From: Marinomonas arctica
GTDB lineage: Bacteria > Pseudomonadota > Gammaproteobacteria > Pseudomonadales > Marinomonadaceae
Length of the DNA stretch: 64,000 bases
Direction of reading: 5' to 3'
Assembly: GCF_003259225.1 (NCBI RefSeq)
Contig: NZ_QHJF01000016.1
Coordinates: forward strand, 95,916 to 159,915
The notes under the pieces are model-generated. The model saw only the letters and a list, made by a program, of their open reading frames with translations. It ran no database searches and was not told the origin of the DNA. Of the stretch, positions 37,212-45,935 are shown piece by piece. How positions within the stretch are numbered: the first letter of the stretch is position 1; each line of letters begins with the position of its first letter. The translations under genes were made by a program, and so were the position numbers.

Positions 37212-40200
37212 TTAATGCGTTGTATTCTTAGTTTTAAAAAGCCCAAGAACCCAAGTAAAAAACACAGGAACAAACAACACACCAAGAAGGGTCGCCGAGA
37301 TCATGCCACCGATAACACTTACGCCCAAAGAGTGCTGACTGGCAGCGCCGGCACCCGTGGCGATCGTCAAGGGTACAACCCCCAAAATAAAGGCCATCGA
37401 GGTCATAATAATCGGTCTAAAGCGCAGTTTAGCCGCTTGGATCGCCGATTCTTTGAGCGAATGTCCTTGTTGATAAAGATCTTTGGCAAACTCCACAATC
37501 AAGATCGCATTCTTTGCCGACAAACCAATAATCGTAATCAGACCCACTTTAAAGTACACATCATTCGACATGCCCGTTAGGAAAACAGCCAACACCGCCC
37601 CCAAAGCACCAATCGGAATAATCAAAATAACCGACAATGGAATCGACCAGCTTTCGTACAAGGCCACCAGCAACAAGAACACCACCAAAATCGAAATGGT
37701 CAGCAGCATAGGCGCCTGAGAACCTGCGGCTTTTTCTTGGTAGGACAACCCCGTCCACTCATAGCCGATGCCTTTTGGCAAGGTGCTAATGATGCGCTCA
37801 ATTTCCGCCATGGCTTCACCAGAACTGTGTCCTGGCATTGGGCTGCCTGAAATTTTGTACGCTGGATAACCATTGTAACGAGACACCTGAACGGGTCCGA
37901 TTTCCCATGAGCTGCTCGCAAAAGAACGCATCGGCACAAGATTGCCCTCGTCGTTCAACACTTGCAGCTCAAGTACTCGCTCCGGCGTCATACGGTCTGC
38001 TACATCGGCTTGCACCACAACACGCTGCAAACGGCCCGCATTGGTAAAATCATTTACCGTTGCGGAACCATAGGCGGTCGAGACCGCGTTATTAATGGAT
38101 TCAAAACCCACACCCAGTGCCGTCGCTTTTTTACGATCAATATCGATTCGTAGCTGCGGTGCATCCTCTAAACCTTCCATCATGGCATAAGCAATGATAG
38201 GCGAGGCATTCGCTTGACCTAACACCACATTACGCGCATTGGTTAGCGCCTCTCGACCGAGGTTACTGCGGTCCTGCAAACGCAACGAAAAGCCGCCCGA
38301 GTTTCCCATGCCTTCGATTGGCGGTGGTGGCACCGCCATAGAACGACCATCGGTGATGCTGCCAGCAAATTGGTTGTACGCCATGGTTTCATCAAATAAT
38401 GATTGTTCACGTTCAGACCAATCCGTGAAAGTCGGAAACAGCAAACCCGCATTCGCCCCCATACCAGAGAAGCTAAAGCCCATTACCGTTACCACATTCT
38501 CAACCGCATCCCGTTGCCCTAAAAATTGTTCGACGTCTTTCATGGTTTCGTTGGTTCGAGAGAACGTCGCACCAGCGGGCAGTTGAACATCGACAATCAT
38601 GTAACCTTGGTCTTCCGTTGGCACAAAAGATTCAGGTAAACGCAGATAGGCATAACCAAGACCAAGAACCAGCACAAGGTACACCAACATAAAACGCCCA
38701 GAGCGATTCACTAGCTTGCCATTTAAGGCAGAATAACGATTCGTTAGCCCAGTGAACTGACGGTTAAACCAACCAAAGAATCCGCCTTTTTCATGATGCG
38801 CTTCTGTGTTGATAGGTTTTAGCAACGTCGCACACAAAGCTGGCGTAAAAGTAAGAGCCAAAATCCCAGACAGCATAATAGACACCGCCAGAGACATAGA
38901 GAACTGCTGATAAATAATACCCACCGATCCGCTCATAAAGGCCAGCGGCACAAACACCGCAGACAATACCAAGGTGATACCAACGATCGCACCGGACACT
39001 TGCCCCATGGCTTTAATCGTCGCGGCTTTTGGTGAAAGCCCTTCTTCCACCATAATCCGCTCGACGTTTTCGACCACCACAATGGCGTCATCCACTAAAA
39101 TACCAATGGCGAGCACCATACCAAACATGGTCATCATGTTCACCGAGAAGCCCATCAGAGACATCACCGCAAAGGTGCCTAAGATACAAACCGGCACCAC
39201 AATCGTCGGAATCAAGGTGTAGCGTAAATTCTGCAAGAACAACAGCATCACCAAAAACACCAACACAATGGCTTCTACTAGGGTATAAATCACCTTTTCA
39301 ATCGCGGCGCTAACAAACTTAGAGGTGTCATAAGGAAAACTGATCTGAATATCATCTGGAAAATTGGCTTCCAGCTCTGCAGCACGCGCTTTTACTGCTT
39401 TCACCGTTTCAATAGCGTTGGCACCTGGTGATAACTGCACCGCGCCCATAATGGCTTTGCGACCATTTAAGCGCGTTTCAAAATTATAGTCTTGCTGACC
39501 TAGCTCAACACGAGCCACATCTTTAAGGTAAACGGCGGAACCGTCTGTGTTGCTGCGCAATACGATATTGCCAAACTCTTCTGGGTCTTCCAAAAAGCCT
39601 TTTACCACCAAGCTGGCCGTCAGCTCTTGTGCGTTATCGGCTGGTCGACCACCAAAACTTCCCGCAGGGACTTGCACGTTTTGGTTGCTGATCGCGGTAT
39701 TAATGTCGCCAATTGATAAGCCATAGCTCAATAGTTTCTCAGGTGATACCCAAACGCGCATCGCCGCTTCGGTACCAAAATATTGCAGCTTACCCACCCC
39801 CTCAACACGACGAATATTATTGTTAATATTGCGTGCGGCGTAATCCGCCAAGGTCACAATGCTTTTAGAAGAATCATCACCTTTAAACGTCAGCGCATAG
39901 ATCATCAAGAACCCGGAACTGGCTTGGTCAACTTGCACGCCTTGGGCAATCACACTGCTTGGTAAACGTGCCTCGGCTTTTTTAAGACGGTTCTGAATAT
40001 CGACCTGAGCCAAATCTGGATCCGTGCCGGGCTCAAAAGACGCGGTAATCTGCGCGATACCATTGGCATTACTGGACGAATCAAAATAGAGCAAACCCTT
40101 CGCGCCATTTAACTCTTCCTCGATCACACTGGTAACCGAGTCCACTAACACCTGAGCGGACGCACCGGGGTACGTCGCGGTGACTTCAATCTGCGGTGGT

Positions 40201-40316
40201 GCCACCACCGGAAATTGCGACACAGGCAAGGTTGGCAACGCCAATAACCCTGCCAGCAAAATAAAGATTGCCATTACCCAAGCAAAGTTGGGCCGTGCAA
40301 TAAAGAAATTAGACAT
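37212..40316 (-). CDS. RND multidrug efflux permease (HAE-1/AcrB type)
   Basis: A 1034-residue inner-membrane proton/drug antiporter. Seen: FFIARPNFAWVMAIFILLAGLLALPTLPVSQFPVVAPPQI (family opening), GILVDDAIVVVENVERIM in helix 4 with the two proton-relay aspartates (DD), and a second half with FKVGLITIIGLSAKNAILIVEFAKDL. Full length for HAE-1 pumps. It works with the periplasmic adaptor encoded 50 bases upstream; no outer-membrane channel gene is here, so a TolC-like protein from elsewhere is needed. Expression is likely controlled by the divergent TetR gene. Confidence 0.95.
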   Translation of the reverse strand: MSNFFIARPNFAWVMAIFILLAGLLALPTLPVSQFPVVAPPQIEVTATYPGASAQVLVDSVTSVIEEELNGAKGLLYFDSSSNANGIAQITASFEPGTDPDLAQVDIQNRLKKAEARLPSSVIAQGVQVDQASSGFLMIYALTFKGDDSSKSIVTLADYAARNINNNIRRVEGVGKLQYFGTEAAMRVWVSPEKLLSYGLSIGDINTAISNQNVQVPAGSFGGRPADNAQELTASLVVKGFLEDPEEFGNIVLRSNTDGSAVYLKDVARVELGQQDYNFETRLNGRKAIMGAVQLSPGANAIETVKAVKARAAELEANFPDDIQISFPYDTSKFVSAAIEKVIYTLVEAIVLVFLVMLLFLQNLRYTLIPTIVVPVCILGTFAVMSLMGFSVNMMTMFGMVLAIGILVDDAIVVVENVERIMVEEGLSPKAATIKAMGQVSGAIVGITLVLSAVFVPLAFMSGSVGIIYQQFSMSLAVSIMLSGILALTFTPALCATLLKPINTEAHHEKGGFFGWFNRQFTGLTNRYSALNGKLVNRSGRFMLVYLVLVLGLGYAYLRLPESFVPTEDQGYMIVDVQLPAGATFSRTNETMKDVEQFLGQRDAVENVVTVMGFSFSGMGANAGLLFPTFTDWSEREQSLFDETMAYNQFAGSITDGRSMAVPPPPIEGMGNSGGFSLRLQDRSNLGREALTNARNVVLGQANASPIIAYAMMEGLEDAPQLRIDIDRKKATALGVGFESINNAVSTAYGSATVNDFTNAGRLQRVVVQADVADRMTPERVLELQVLNDEGNLVPMRSFASSSWEIGPVQVSRYNGYPAYKISGSPMPGHSSGEAMAEIERIISTLPKGIGYEWTGLSYQEKAAGSQAPMLLTISILVVFLLLVALYESWSIPLSVILIIPIGALGAVLAVFLTGMSNDVYFKVGLITIIGLSAKNAILIVEFAKDLYQQGHSLKESAIQAAKLRFRPIIMTSMAFILGVVPLTIATGAGAASQHSLGVSVIGGMISATLLGVLFVPVFFTWVLGLFKTKNTTH

Positions 40317-40366
40317 GCATTAAGCCTCTAAAACGTCTGAACAGTTAAGATAAAGTCCGTAATAAT

Positions 40367-41509
40367 CTAAAAATTAGAGGCCACTTTGGCGGAAGCCGTT
40401 ACCTTCTCTCCCGCTTGATACATAGCGGCATTATCGATAATCACCTTATCTCCAGCGCTCAATCCTTGCGTGATACGCCACAGATTTTGCGACATTGAGC
40501 CGGTGACGATTGAGCGAGATTCCACCGCATTTTGATCATTGACGACATACACGAATGCCCCATTGTTGCTGCGCATCACCGCACGCTGAGGAATCAAGAT
40601 GGCTTGAGCAGAATGGGACTGAACCGCTTCAACACGCACATACATGCCTGGCAATAACACTTTATTGGCATTTGGGAACAGGCCACGTAACACAACATTA
40701 CCGGTTTTTTCATCGACCTGACTGTCAGAAAACAGCAGTTTTCCTTCAAAGCCTTTGTCGTAGCCGTCTAGCTTAGCCATCAACTGAGTGCTATTCGCTG
40801 AAGCGCTTTCTTCTACCGATTGTCGATATTTTAAGGTGTCCGCTACAGATTGCGTGAAATCGATATAAACCGGGTCAAGCTGCTGAATCGTAGCCAACAA
40901 GGTGGTATCGCCCTGACCCACTAACATGCCTTCGCTGACATTCGCTCGACCAATGCGGCCCGAAATAGGCGCACGAACCGTCGCGTAGTCGAGATTCAAC
41001 TCCGCACTGTCTACATCCGCTTTAGCAGATATAACCGAAGCACTGGCGCTCAAATAAGCTGCCTGCGCCGCATCAAAGGTTTGCTTACTGACCGCTTGAG
41101 ACTTCAACAAGGGAGTGTAACGGTCCACCAACACCTTGGCGTCAAACAAGGTCGCTTCGGCTCGAGCAAGTTCACCTTTCGCACGAGCAAGAGCAATTTT
41201 TAGTGACGCAGGATCGATCTCAAACAACACATCGCCCGCTTTCACATCAGAGCCTTCCACGAATTTTCTGTGCAACACAATACCAGGAACACGAGCACGC
41301 ACTTCCGCTTCACGAATCGGCTCTACTCGACCAGGTAGAATGGCATTTTCTTCGTACTCAACAGCTTGTACCGTCATCACAGTAGCGGCTCTTGCGCTTG
41401 CCGGCGCGCTGGCTTGAGCCTCTGGCTCATTTGGGGTACAGCCAGACACAATCAATAACGCCACCAAAGCCGGTAACAACGTTCGCCCATTCATTAGAAT
41501 TCGTATCAT
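40367..41509 (-). CDS. RND efflux periplasmic adaptor (AcrA type)
   Basis: A 380-residue membrane fusion protein. Seen: lipoprotein-like signal LLPALVALLIVSGCTPNEPE with lipobox VSGC, a barrel-sandwich/lipoyl part (VRARVPGIVLHRKFVEGSDVKAGDVLFEID), a coiled-coil hairpin (about residues 105-165) and the second lipoyl half (ATVRAPISGRIGRANVSEGMLVGQGD). Links the RND permease to an outer-membrane channel. First gene of the two-gene pump operon, divergent from a TetR regulator. Confidence 0.94.
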   Translation of the reverse strand: MIRILMNGRTLLPALVALLIVSGCTPNEPEAQASAPASARAATVMTVQAVEYEENAILPGRVEPIREAEVRARVPGIVLHRKFVEGSDVKAGDVLFEIDPASLKIALARAKGELARAEATLFDAKVLVDRYTPLLKSQAVSKQTFDAAQAAYLSASASVISAKADVDSAELNLDYATVRAPISGRIGRANVSEGMLVGQGDTTLLATIQQLDPVYIDFTQSVADTLKYRQSVEESASANSTQLMAKLDGYDKGFEGKLLFSDSQVDEKTGNVVLRGLFPNANKVLLPGMYVRVEAVQSHSAQAILIPQRAVMRSNNGAFVYVVNDQNAVESRSIVTGSMSQNLWRITQGLSAGDKVIIDNAAMYQAGEKVTASAKVASNF

Positions 41510-41571
41510 TGGTTAATACCTTACCTTTATAGCCAGAGATAAAACAGATTCTAATGGTATTGAAACAACCC

Positions 41572-41595
41572 AAATGAATCTATAGTGATTCATTT
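41572..41595. promoter_or_regulatory. Candidate TetR operator between pump and regulator
   Basis: Perfect nine-base arms AAATGAATC / GATTCATTT around TATAGT. TATAGT also resembles a -10 box, so a bound repressor would block the promoter. Position between divergent adaptor and TetR genes supports the role. Confidence 0.65.
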
Positions 41596-41744
41596 GATAC
41601 ATAGATAATTCTTTTTATTTCTGCTTTTTACCGGCATATAAGATTTCATATAAAAGATATTCTGCGTAAAATCACTAAGGCGCAAAAAACGAGTAACATG
41701 AACAACCATGAAATAGGTTATTCAAACGCAAATTGGGTATTGAT

Positions 41745-42302
41745 ATGGCTGAACAGGAAACAAACGAGGCATTACAGAACGCGCTAGCGCTGGCATTAGT
41801 GGAGCATCCACGTGCGTCGCTACAAGAGCTCGCCTGTGCTGTCGGTGTAAGCAAAGCCACCTTGTATCGTTTTTGCCCTACTAGGGAAAGTCTGCTTGAA
41901 AGGCTGCAAGCGAGCAGTCTTAACGCTTATAAGTCAGCCATCAAGGAGGCCAATTTAGATACCGCTGAGCCAAGAGAAGGCGTGCGCAGGCTTCTAGAAA
42001 ATTGTTATAAAAACAAAGAACTTACCCTCTTTACCATCCAACACTGGCAACCAGAGCTATTGGAAAATTGTGAATGCATTCAGATGCAAGAAAAGCTCGA
42101 CGCCTTTTTCTTGAAGGGACAACAAAGTGGTCACTTTCGGGTAGACATTAGTGCCGCTGCGATTACAGAATGCTTCCACGGTTTGTTCTTCACCATGATC
42201 GAAGCTGAGCGTCTGGGACGAGTGCCCAGAACAAGAGTGTTAACCATAATAGAATTGGTATTAATGGAAGGCGTTTGCACTCAGTCAAACTCGCCTTCCT
42301 AG
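41745..42302 (+). CDS. TetR/AcrR family regulator of the RND pump
   Basis: A 185-residue TetR-type repressor. Seen: HTH in ASLQELACAVGVSKATLYRFCPTRESLLERL, then an all-helical ligand domain with no recognised signature (TetR_C-like, ECFHGLFFTMIEAERLG). Start at ATG 41745; a TTG in frame at 41733 has no ribosome site. It probably represses the divergent adaptor/permease operon through the inverted repeat at 41572-41595. Confidence 0.88.
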   Translation: MAEQETNEALQNALALALVEHPRASLQELACAVGVSKATLYRFCPTRESLLERLQASSLNAYKSAIKEANLDTAEPREGVRRLLENCYKNKELTLFTIQHWQPELLENCECIQMQEKLDAFFLKGQQSGHFRVDISAAAITECFHGLFFTMIEAERLGRVPRTRVLTIIELVLMEGVCTQSNSPS

Positions 42303-42326
42303 TAGGATCACATAAGTCGCAACGTG

Positions 42327-42962
42327 TTAGCGCTGGCTTAATGCCAGTTTTACACCAAAGCCCAACAACAAGACGCCCGTTAAGCCGTCTAACACCAACG
42401 CCACTTTGGGTCGCGCCAACCAGACTCGCGCTTTATGAACCATAAGCGCCAAAAAGGTTTGCCATACCATCGCGATGATGAAGTGCAAAGAAGCCATGAA
42501 AAGCGATTGCGCTAATGCCGAATGACTCGGATCAATAAACTGTGGCAAGAACGCCATATAAAAGATAATTGGCTTCGGATTCAATACGTTAGATAAAATA
42601 CCTTGGCGAAAACTGCCCCACGCTGTCAGTGATTTCGGATTTTTGGCGTCTTTAAACGTCATACCCACCGGCTTCATTGCACTGCGAATCGCTTGCACCC
42701 CTAGGTATACGAGGTACGCAGCGCCAACCAATTTGAATGCAGTAAACAACCCCGCCGAGCCGAGCAAAATTACCGACAAGCCTAAGGCTGACACCGTGGC
42801 ATGGGCAAACAACCCCATGCAAATACCCAAGCTAGTCAAAAACCCCAAACGCCAACCACCAGACGCCGCGTTACGCATCACCAAAATAGTGTCCACTCCC
42901 GGACTCATGGTAAGAACCGTAATAGCGGCTAAAAAAGGCAACCATTGAAAATGCTCTAACAT
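42327..42962 (-). CDS. LysE/RhtB family amino acid exporter
   Basis: A 211-residue inner-membrane exporter with about six helices. Seen: MSPGVDTILVMRNAASGGWRLGFLTSLGICMG (family signature), VYLGVQAIRS, and FRQGILSNVLNPKPIIFYMAFLPQF. Typical substrates are threonine, homoserine or other amino acids; the nearby thrB makes threonine-pathway overflow plausible but unproven. Same strand as the DUF1007 gene upstream, gap 38 bases. Confidence 0.92.
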   Translation of the reverse strand: MLEHFQWLPFLAAITVLTMSPGVDTILVMRNAASGGWRLGFLTSLGICMGLFAHATVSALGLSVILLGSAGLFTAFKLVGAAYLVYLGVQAIRSAMKPVGMTFKDAKNPKSLTAWGSFRQGILSNVLNPKPIIFYMAFLPQFIDPSHSALAQSLFMASLHFIIAMVWQTFLALMVHKARVWLARPKVALVLDGLTGVLLLGFGVKLALSQR

Positions 42963-43000
42963 GTACTACTACCTTAAAACGCTCACATTAAAAAAGAGAA

Positions 43001-43567
43001 CTAGGGCTTACAGGTCAAATCCACCCACATCGCCACGGACGTTTCTTCTGCTTCCCGCTCAACTGGCGTGCAGGTTTCAGACAACGAACCCGACAAGCGC
43101 ACCAGCCCTTCTTCCAACGGTTCCATCGCAAAATACAATTCATCGTCACCAAACGCGAAACTCAGGGTTGAAGCCTCAAGATTGACGGGCGCTGGCAGTG
43201 CGATACCAAGACGAATCCACAACATCTGATCTCGAACGCGAACATCTAAGACCTGTACGTCGCTGGGCACAATATCAGCACCATCTTGCTTCATCTTGAT
43301 AAAAAAGCCGTATTGCTGAAAACTTTTTAAAACCTCGATCATGTCGAGCTTTTCTTGCCCTGCTAGATCCCCATCGCCGTCCACATCGTATTCAGCAATC
43401 AAACTTGTTGAGGTAAACAGGTCTAAGCTCCATGTTGCTTCAAGGGTTTCAATGCTGCTTTGATCCACCTGAACGCGATACTGGGAGTCCACCCAAACAT
43501 GAGGATGGGCCAGAGCCGAAGCGGTAAATAACACACTGACGCACAAACACAACCAAACTCGTATCAT
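43001..43567 (-). CDS. DUF1007 periplasmic protein, ZevA-like
   Basis: A 188-residue secreted protein. Seen: signal peptide (LCLCVSVLFTASALA) ending right before HPHVWVD, the DUF1007 hallmark, and an EF-hand-like YDVDGDGDLAGQE loop. Known: in Haemophilus, ZevA of this family acts with ZevB (NicO family) in zinc acquisition. Here the likely partner lies 7 kb away under a Zur box. It overlaps the thrB gene by four bases (ATGA), so it is co-translated with homoserine kinase, an odd pairing. No Zur-like box is visible in front of thrB. Confidence 0.85.
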   Translation of the reverse strand: MIRVWLCLCVSVLFTASALAHPHVWVDSQYRVQVDQSSIETLEATWSLDLFTSTSLIAEYDVDGDGDLAGQEKLDMIEVLKSFQQYGFFIKMKQDGADIVPSDVQVLDVRVRDQMLWIRLGIALPAPVNLEASTLSFAFGDDELYFAMEPLEEGLVRLSGSLSETCTPVEREAEETSVAMWVDLTCKP

Positions 43568-44526
43568 ATTGTTTCCACCAAGGCCGGGGCGTATCTCACC
43601 CGAGCCTCTAAAATACGCTGAAACTCACGAGGATCATGCTGTTGCGCCAAACGTTCAGGATCATGTTTCGCGCCATGCCATGCTTCTAAACGAGACAACC
43701 AAAAACGCAACGCCGCGATTTTCAACATATAGGGCCAAGCCAGCACTTCCTCAACACTGACTTCTCGCTCATGCAGATAGGCTTTTATCAACGCCTTATA
43801 TTTGGCTTTATCTAATTCGCCAGTTGTCATGTCGGAACACCAATCGTTCACCACAATGGCTAAGTCGTACATCACCCAAGAATGGCAGGCGTTGTAAAAA
43901 TCAATGATCGCCGAGAGTTGATTGCCTTCAAACAAGGTATTGTTGTAGAACAAATCCCCATGAATGGTGGTTTTCGGCAGATCGGGTTGCTCGGCGATAA
44001 ACGCATCAAACTCCGCGATTTGTGACAACAACAGCCGCGCTTGTGCAGGTTCCAATTGTGACGCAATCGCGTCACTCGTTTTATGCCACCACGCCATGCC
44101 TCGATGACTTTCTCGGTGCGTGGCAAAGTCTTCCCCTGCCGTATGCAGCTTCGCTAACACAGCGCCCATTTGGCGGCAGGTTTCTACATTCGTGCTGTCT
44201 AATCCACTGCCCGGAAAGCAATCCACAATAATGGTTGGGCGACCTTTCACAATGCGCAAACGCTCACCATGAATATCGATCAAGGCCGCCGGTACGTTAA
44301 ATCCCTTGTGCTTTAAATGCGCCACCACGTCTAAAAAATACGGCACCTCATCGGGCTGAAATTCTTCAAACAAGGTCACCACATACTTACCCGTTGTGGT
44401 GGTCAAAAAGTAATTAGTGTTTTCGACACCACCAGAAATACCTTGGAAGGCAACCAGTTCGCCCAAATAATAATCGGCCACTAAGGCCCGCATGTCAGAG
44501 TCAGAGAGGGATGTGTAAACAGCCAA
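43564..44526 (-). CDS. thrB: Homoserine kinase, APH-fold type
   Basis: A 320-residue kinase of the aminoglycoside-phosphotransferase fold (ThrB of pseudomonads, not the GHMP-type enzyme of E. coli). Phosphorylates homoserine in threonine synthesis. Seen: GISGGVENTNYFL (nucleotide loop), YVVTLFE (ATP lysine replaced as in this group), TTIHGDLFYNNTLF (catalytic loop, HGD-x-x-x-x-N) and AIIDFYNA (metal Asp). Lies close to polA, as in Pseudomonas. First of a unit with the DUF1007 gene. Confidence 0.92.
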   Translation of the reverse strand: MAVYTSLSDSDMRALVADYYLGELVAFQGISGGVENTNYFLTTTTGKYVVTLFEEFQPDEVPYFLDVVAHLKHKGFNVPAALIDIHGERLRIVKGRPTIIVDCFPGSGLDSTNVETCRQMGAVLAKLHTAGEDFATHRESHRGMAWWHKTSDAIASQLEPAQARLLLSQIAEFDAFIAEQPDLPKTTIHGDLFYNNTLFEGNQLSAIIDFYNACHSWVMYDLAIVVNDWCSDMTTGELDKAKYKALIKAYLHEREVSVEEVLAWPYMLKIAALRFWLSRLEAWHGAKHDPERLAQQHDPREFQRILEARVRYAPALVETI

Positions 44527-44763
44527 GTGGTACTACCTAATTTATTAGAAAATATTTGCTCAAAAAGGAAACGAAGCACTGAAGCGCCTATGCTCCACAA
44601 TAAGTACCAAAAGGTCAATTCTAAGTACAGTAAATAGATGCGTTATTGCACGCTCCTAGTCTTTCAAGCACTTGCTACAATAGGAACATTTTTTCACCAA
44701 GAGACAACAGAATTCGGCGATAAAGTATGTATACTTTGAACAAGCAACTAACAAGACATAACC

Positions 44764-45858
44764 ATGCCTAATTTAAACGACCACACCCGTATTTTAATTC
44801 CAGCTACATATCGACTGCTGGTCGTCACAATTTTGAGCAGCGCCATTTACGCGGTTTTATTCAACGTTTATTCAACGCCTTTTATCATTCATGCCTTCCA
44901 ACCCGCTTTTTTCACCCTTTTGCATTTGATGTTGTTTATTTATCTTTACAGGAACCCTCAAAAAAGAATCCATCGGGTCATCAATACCTATGGCGCAATC
45001 ATCTTATTGACGTCCGTACCAAACACCTTGTACTTCACCATCGGTGCTTGGCAAAATAAATGGCAATTCGTGGAAATATTTCCGCCTATTTCCGGCATGA
45101 TTATTTTGAGTACTACCTTAATCATGCTCATGCTACCGGAAAAGCTCAACAGATTAGTGGTCATCACTTGGTCACTCAACTCGCTTCCCGTGCTGCTTTT
45201 TTTGTTGACTCATCCGGACGAATTACAAACCCCAAGAGGCTATGACTTACTGTTTCTATTTGGCCCAGCCAGTTTATTAATACTGCTGATTATCCCTTAT
45301 CAACGCAGCATCAATCACCATATGAACAGTATTAATTTTGATTTAAAACATTCGCAACAACTGGCTGATCGGGATTTTTTAACCGACGTATTGAATCGTC
45401 GAGGGCTTGAAAACTGGCTCAACAAACTGGATTCTGGCAGCAAAATTTGTGTGTTATTGATCGACATTGATCACTTCAAAAATATCAACGACACGTTTGG
45501 TCATACCATCGGCGACCACGTCTTGGTCGAATTTGCGTCACGCCTGCGCACTATTTACTTCAACGACCATGGCTTGGCCCGCTGGGGAGGAGAAGAATTC
45601 ATCATGGTGATTGTTAACCCAAGTGAGGATTTAGTCAGTACCCTTGGCCCTATTTTTAAACACACACTCAATCAACTGCCCTACCGACAGGTCGGCAAGG
45701 TCACCGCCAGTATCGGCATATCAACCATACAACCCAAAGCACATTTTCTCGACCTAGTGGAAGAAGCTGACAAAGCGGTTTATTACGCAAAAAGCAACGG
45801 TCGTAACCAAGTCGTTATTTACTCTAGCGCCTTAATAGAAACAAAAACGCCAGATTAA
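44764..45858 (+). CDS. Membrane diguanylate cyclase (GGDEF)
   Basis: A 364-residue enzyme that makes cyclic di-GMP. Seen: about six N-terminal membrane helices (residues 15-190) forming a sensor of unknown ligand, then the GGDEF domain (195-355) with DFLTDVLNRRGLENWL, LLIDIDHFKNINDTFGH and the active-site ARWGGEEF. The signature is GGEEF, an active variant. A receptor-type inhibitory site (RxxD) is not seen at the usual place before GGEEF (NDHGLARW). Single gene in a 240-base upstream gap, before polA. Confidence 0.92.
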   Translation: MPNLNDHTRILIPATYRLLVVTILSSAIYAVLFNVYSTPFIIHAFQPAFFTLLHLMLFIYLYRNPQKRIHRVINTYGAIILLTSVPNTLYFTIGAWQNKWQFVEIFPPISGMIILSTTLIMLMLPEKLNRLVVITWSLNSLPVLLFLLTHPDELQTPRGYDLLFLFGPASLLILLIIPYQRSINHHMNSINFDLKHSQQLADRDFLTDVLNRRGLENWLNKLDSGSKICVLLIDIDHFKNINDTFGHTIGDHVLVEFASRLRTIYFNDHGLARWGGEEFIMVIVNPSEDLVSTLGPIFKHTLNQLPYRQVGKVTASIGISTIQPKAHFLDLVEEADKAVYYAKSNGRNQVVIYSSALIETKTPD

Positions 45859-45935
45859 TTCCTTTTTTAACTGTAAAAACACACTCAAACACATAGAATA
45901 GAGCCTATAACCGCCGATTAAAAAGAGGTTCTATT

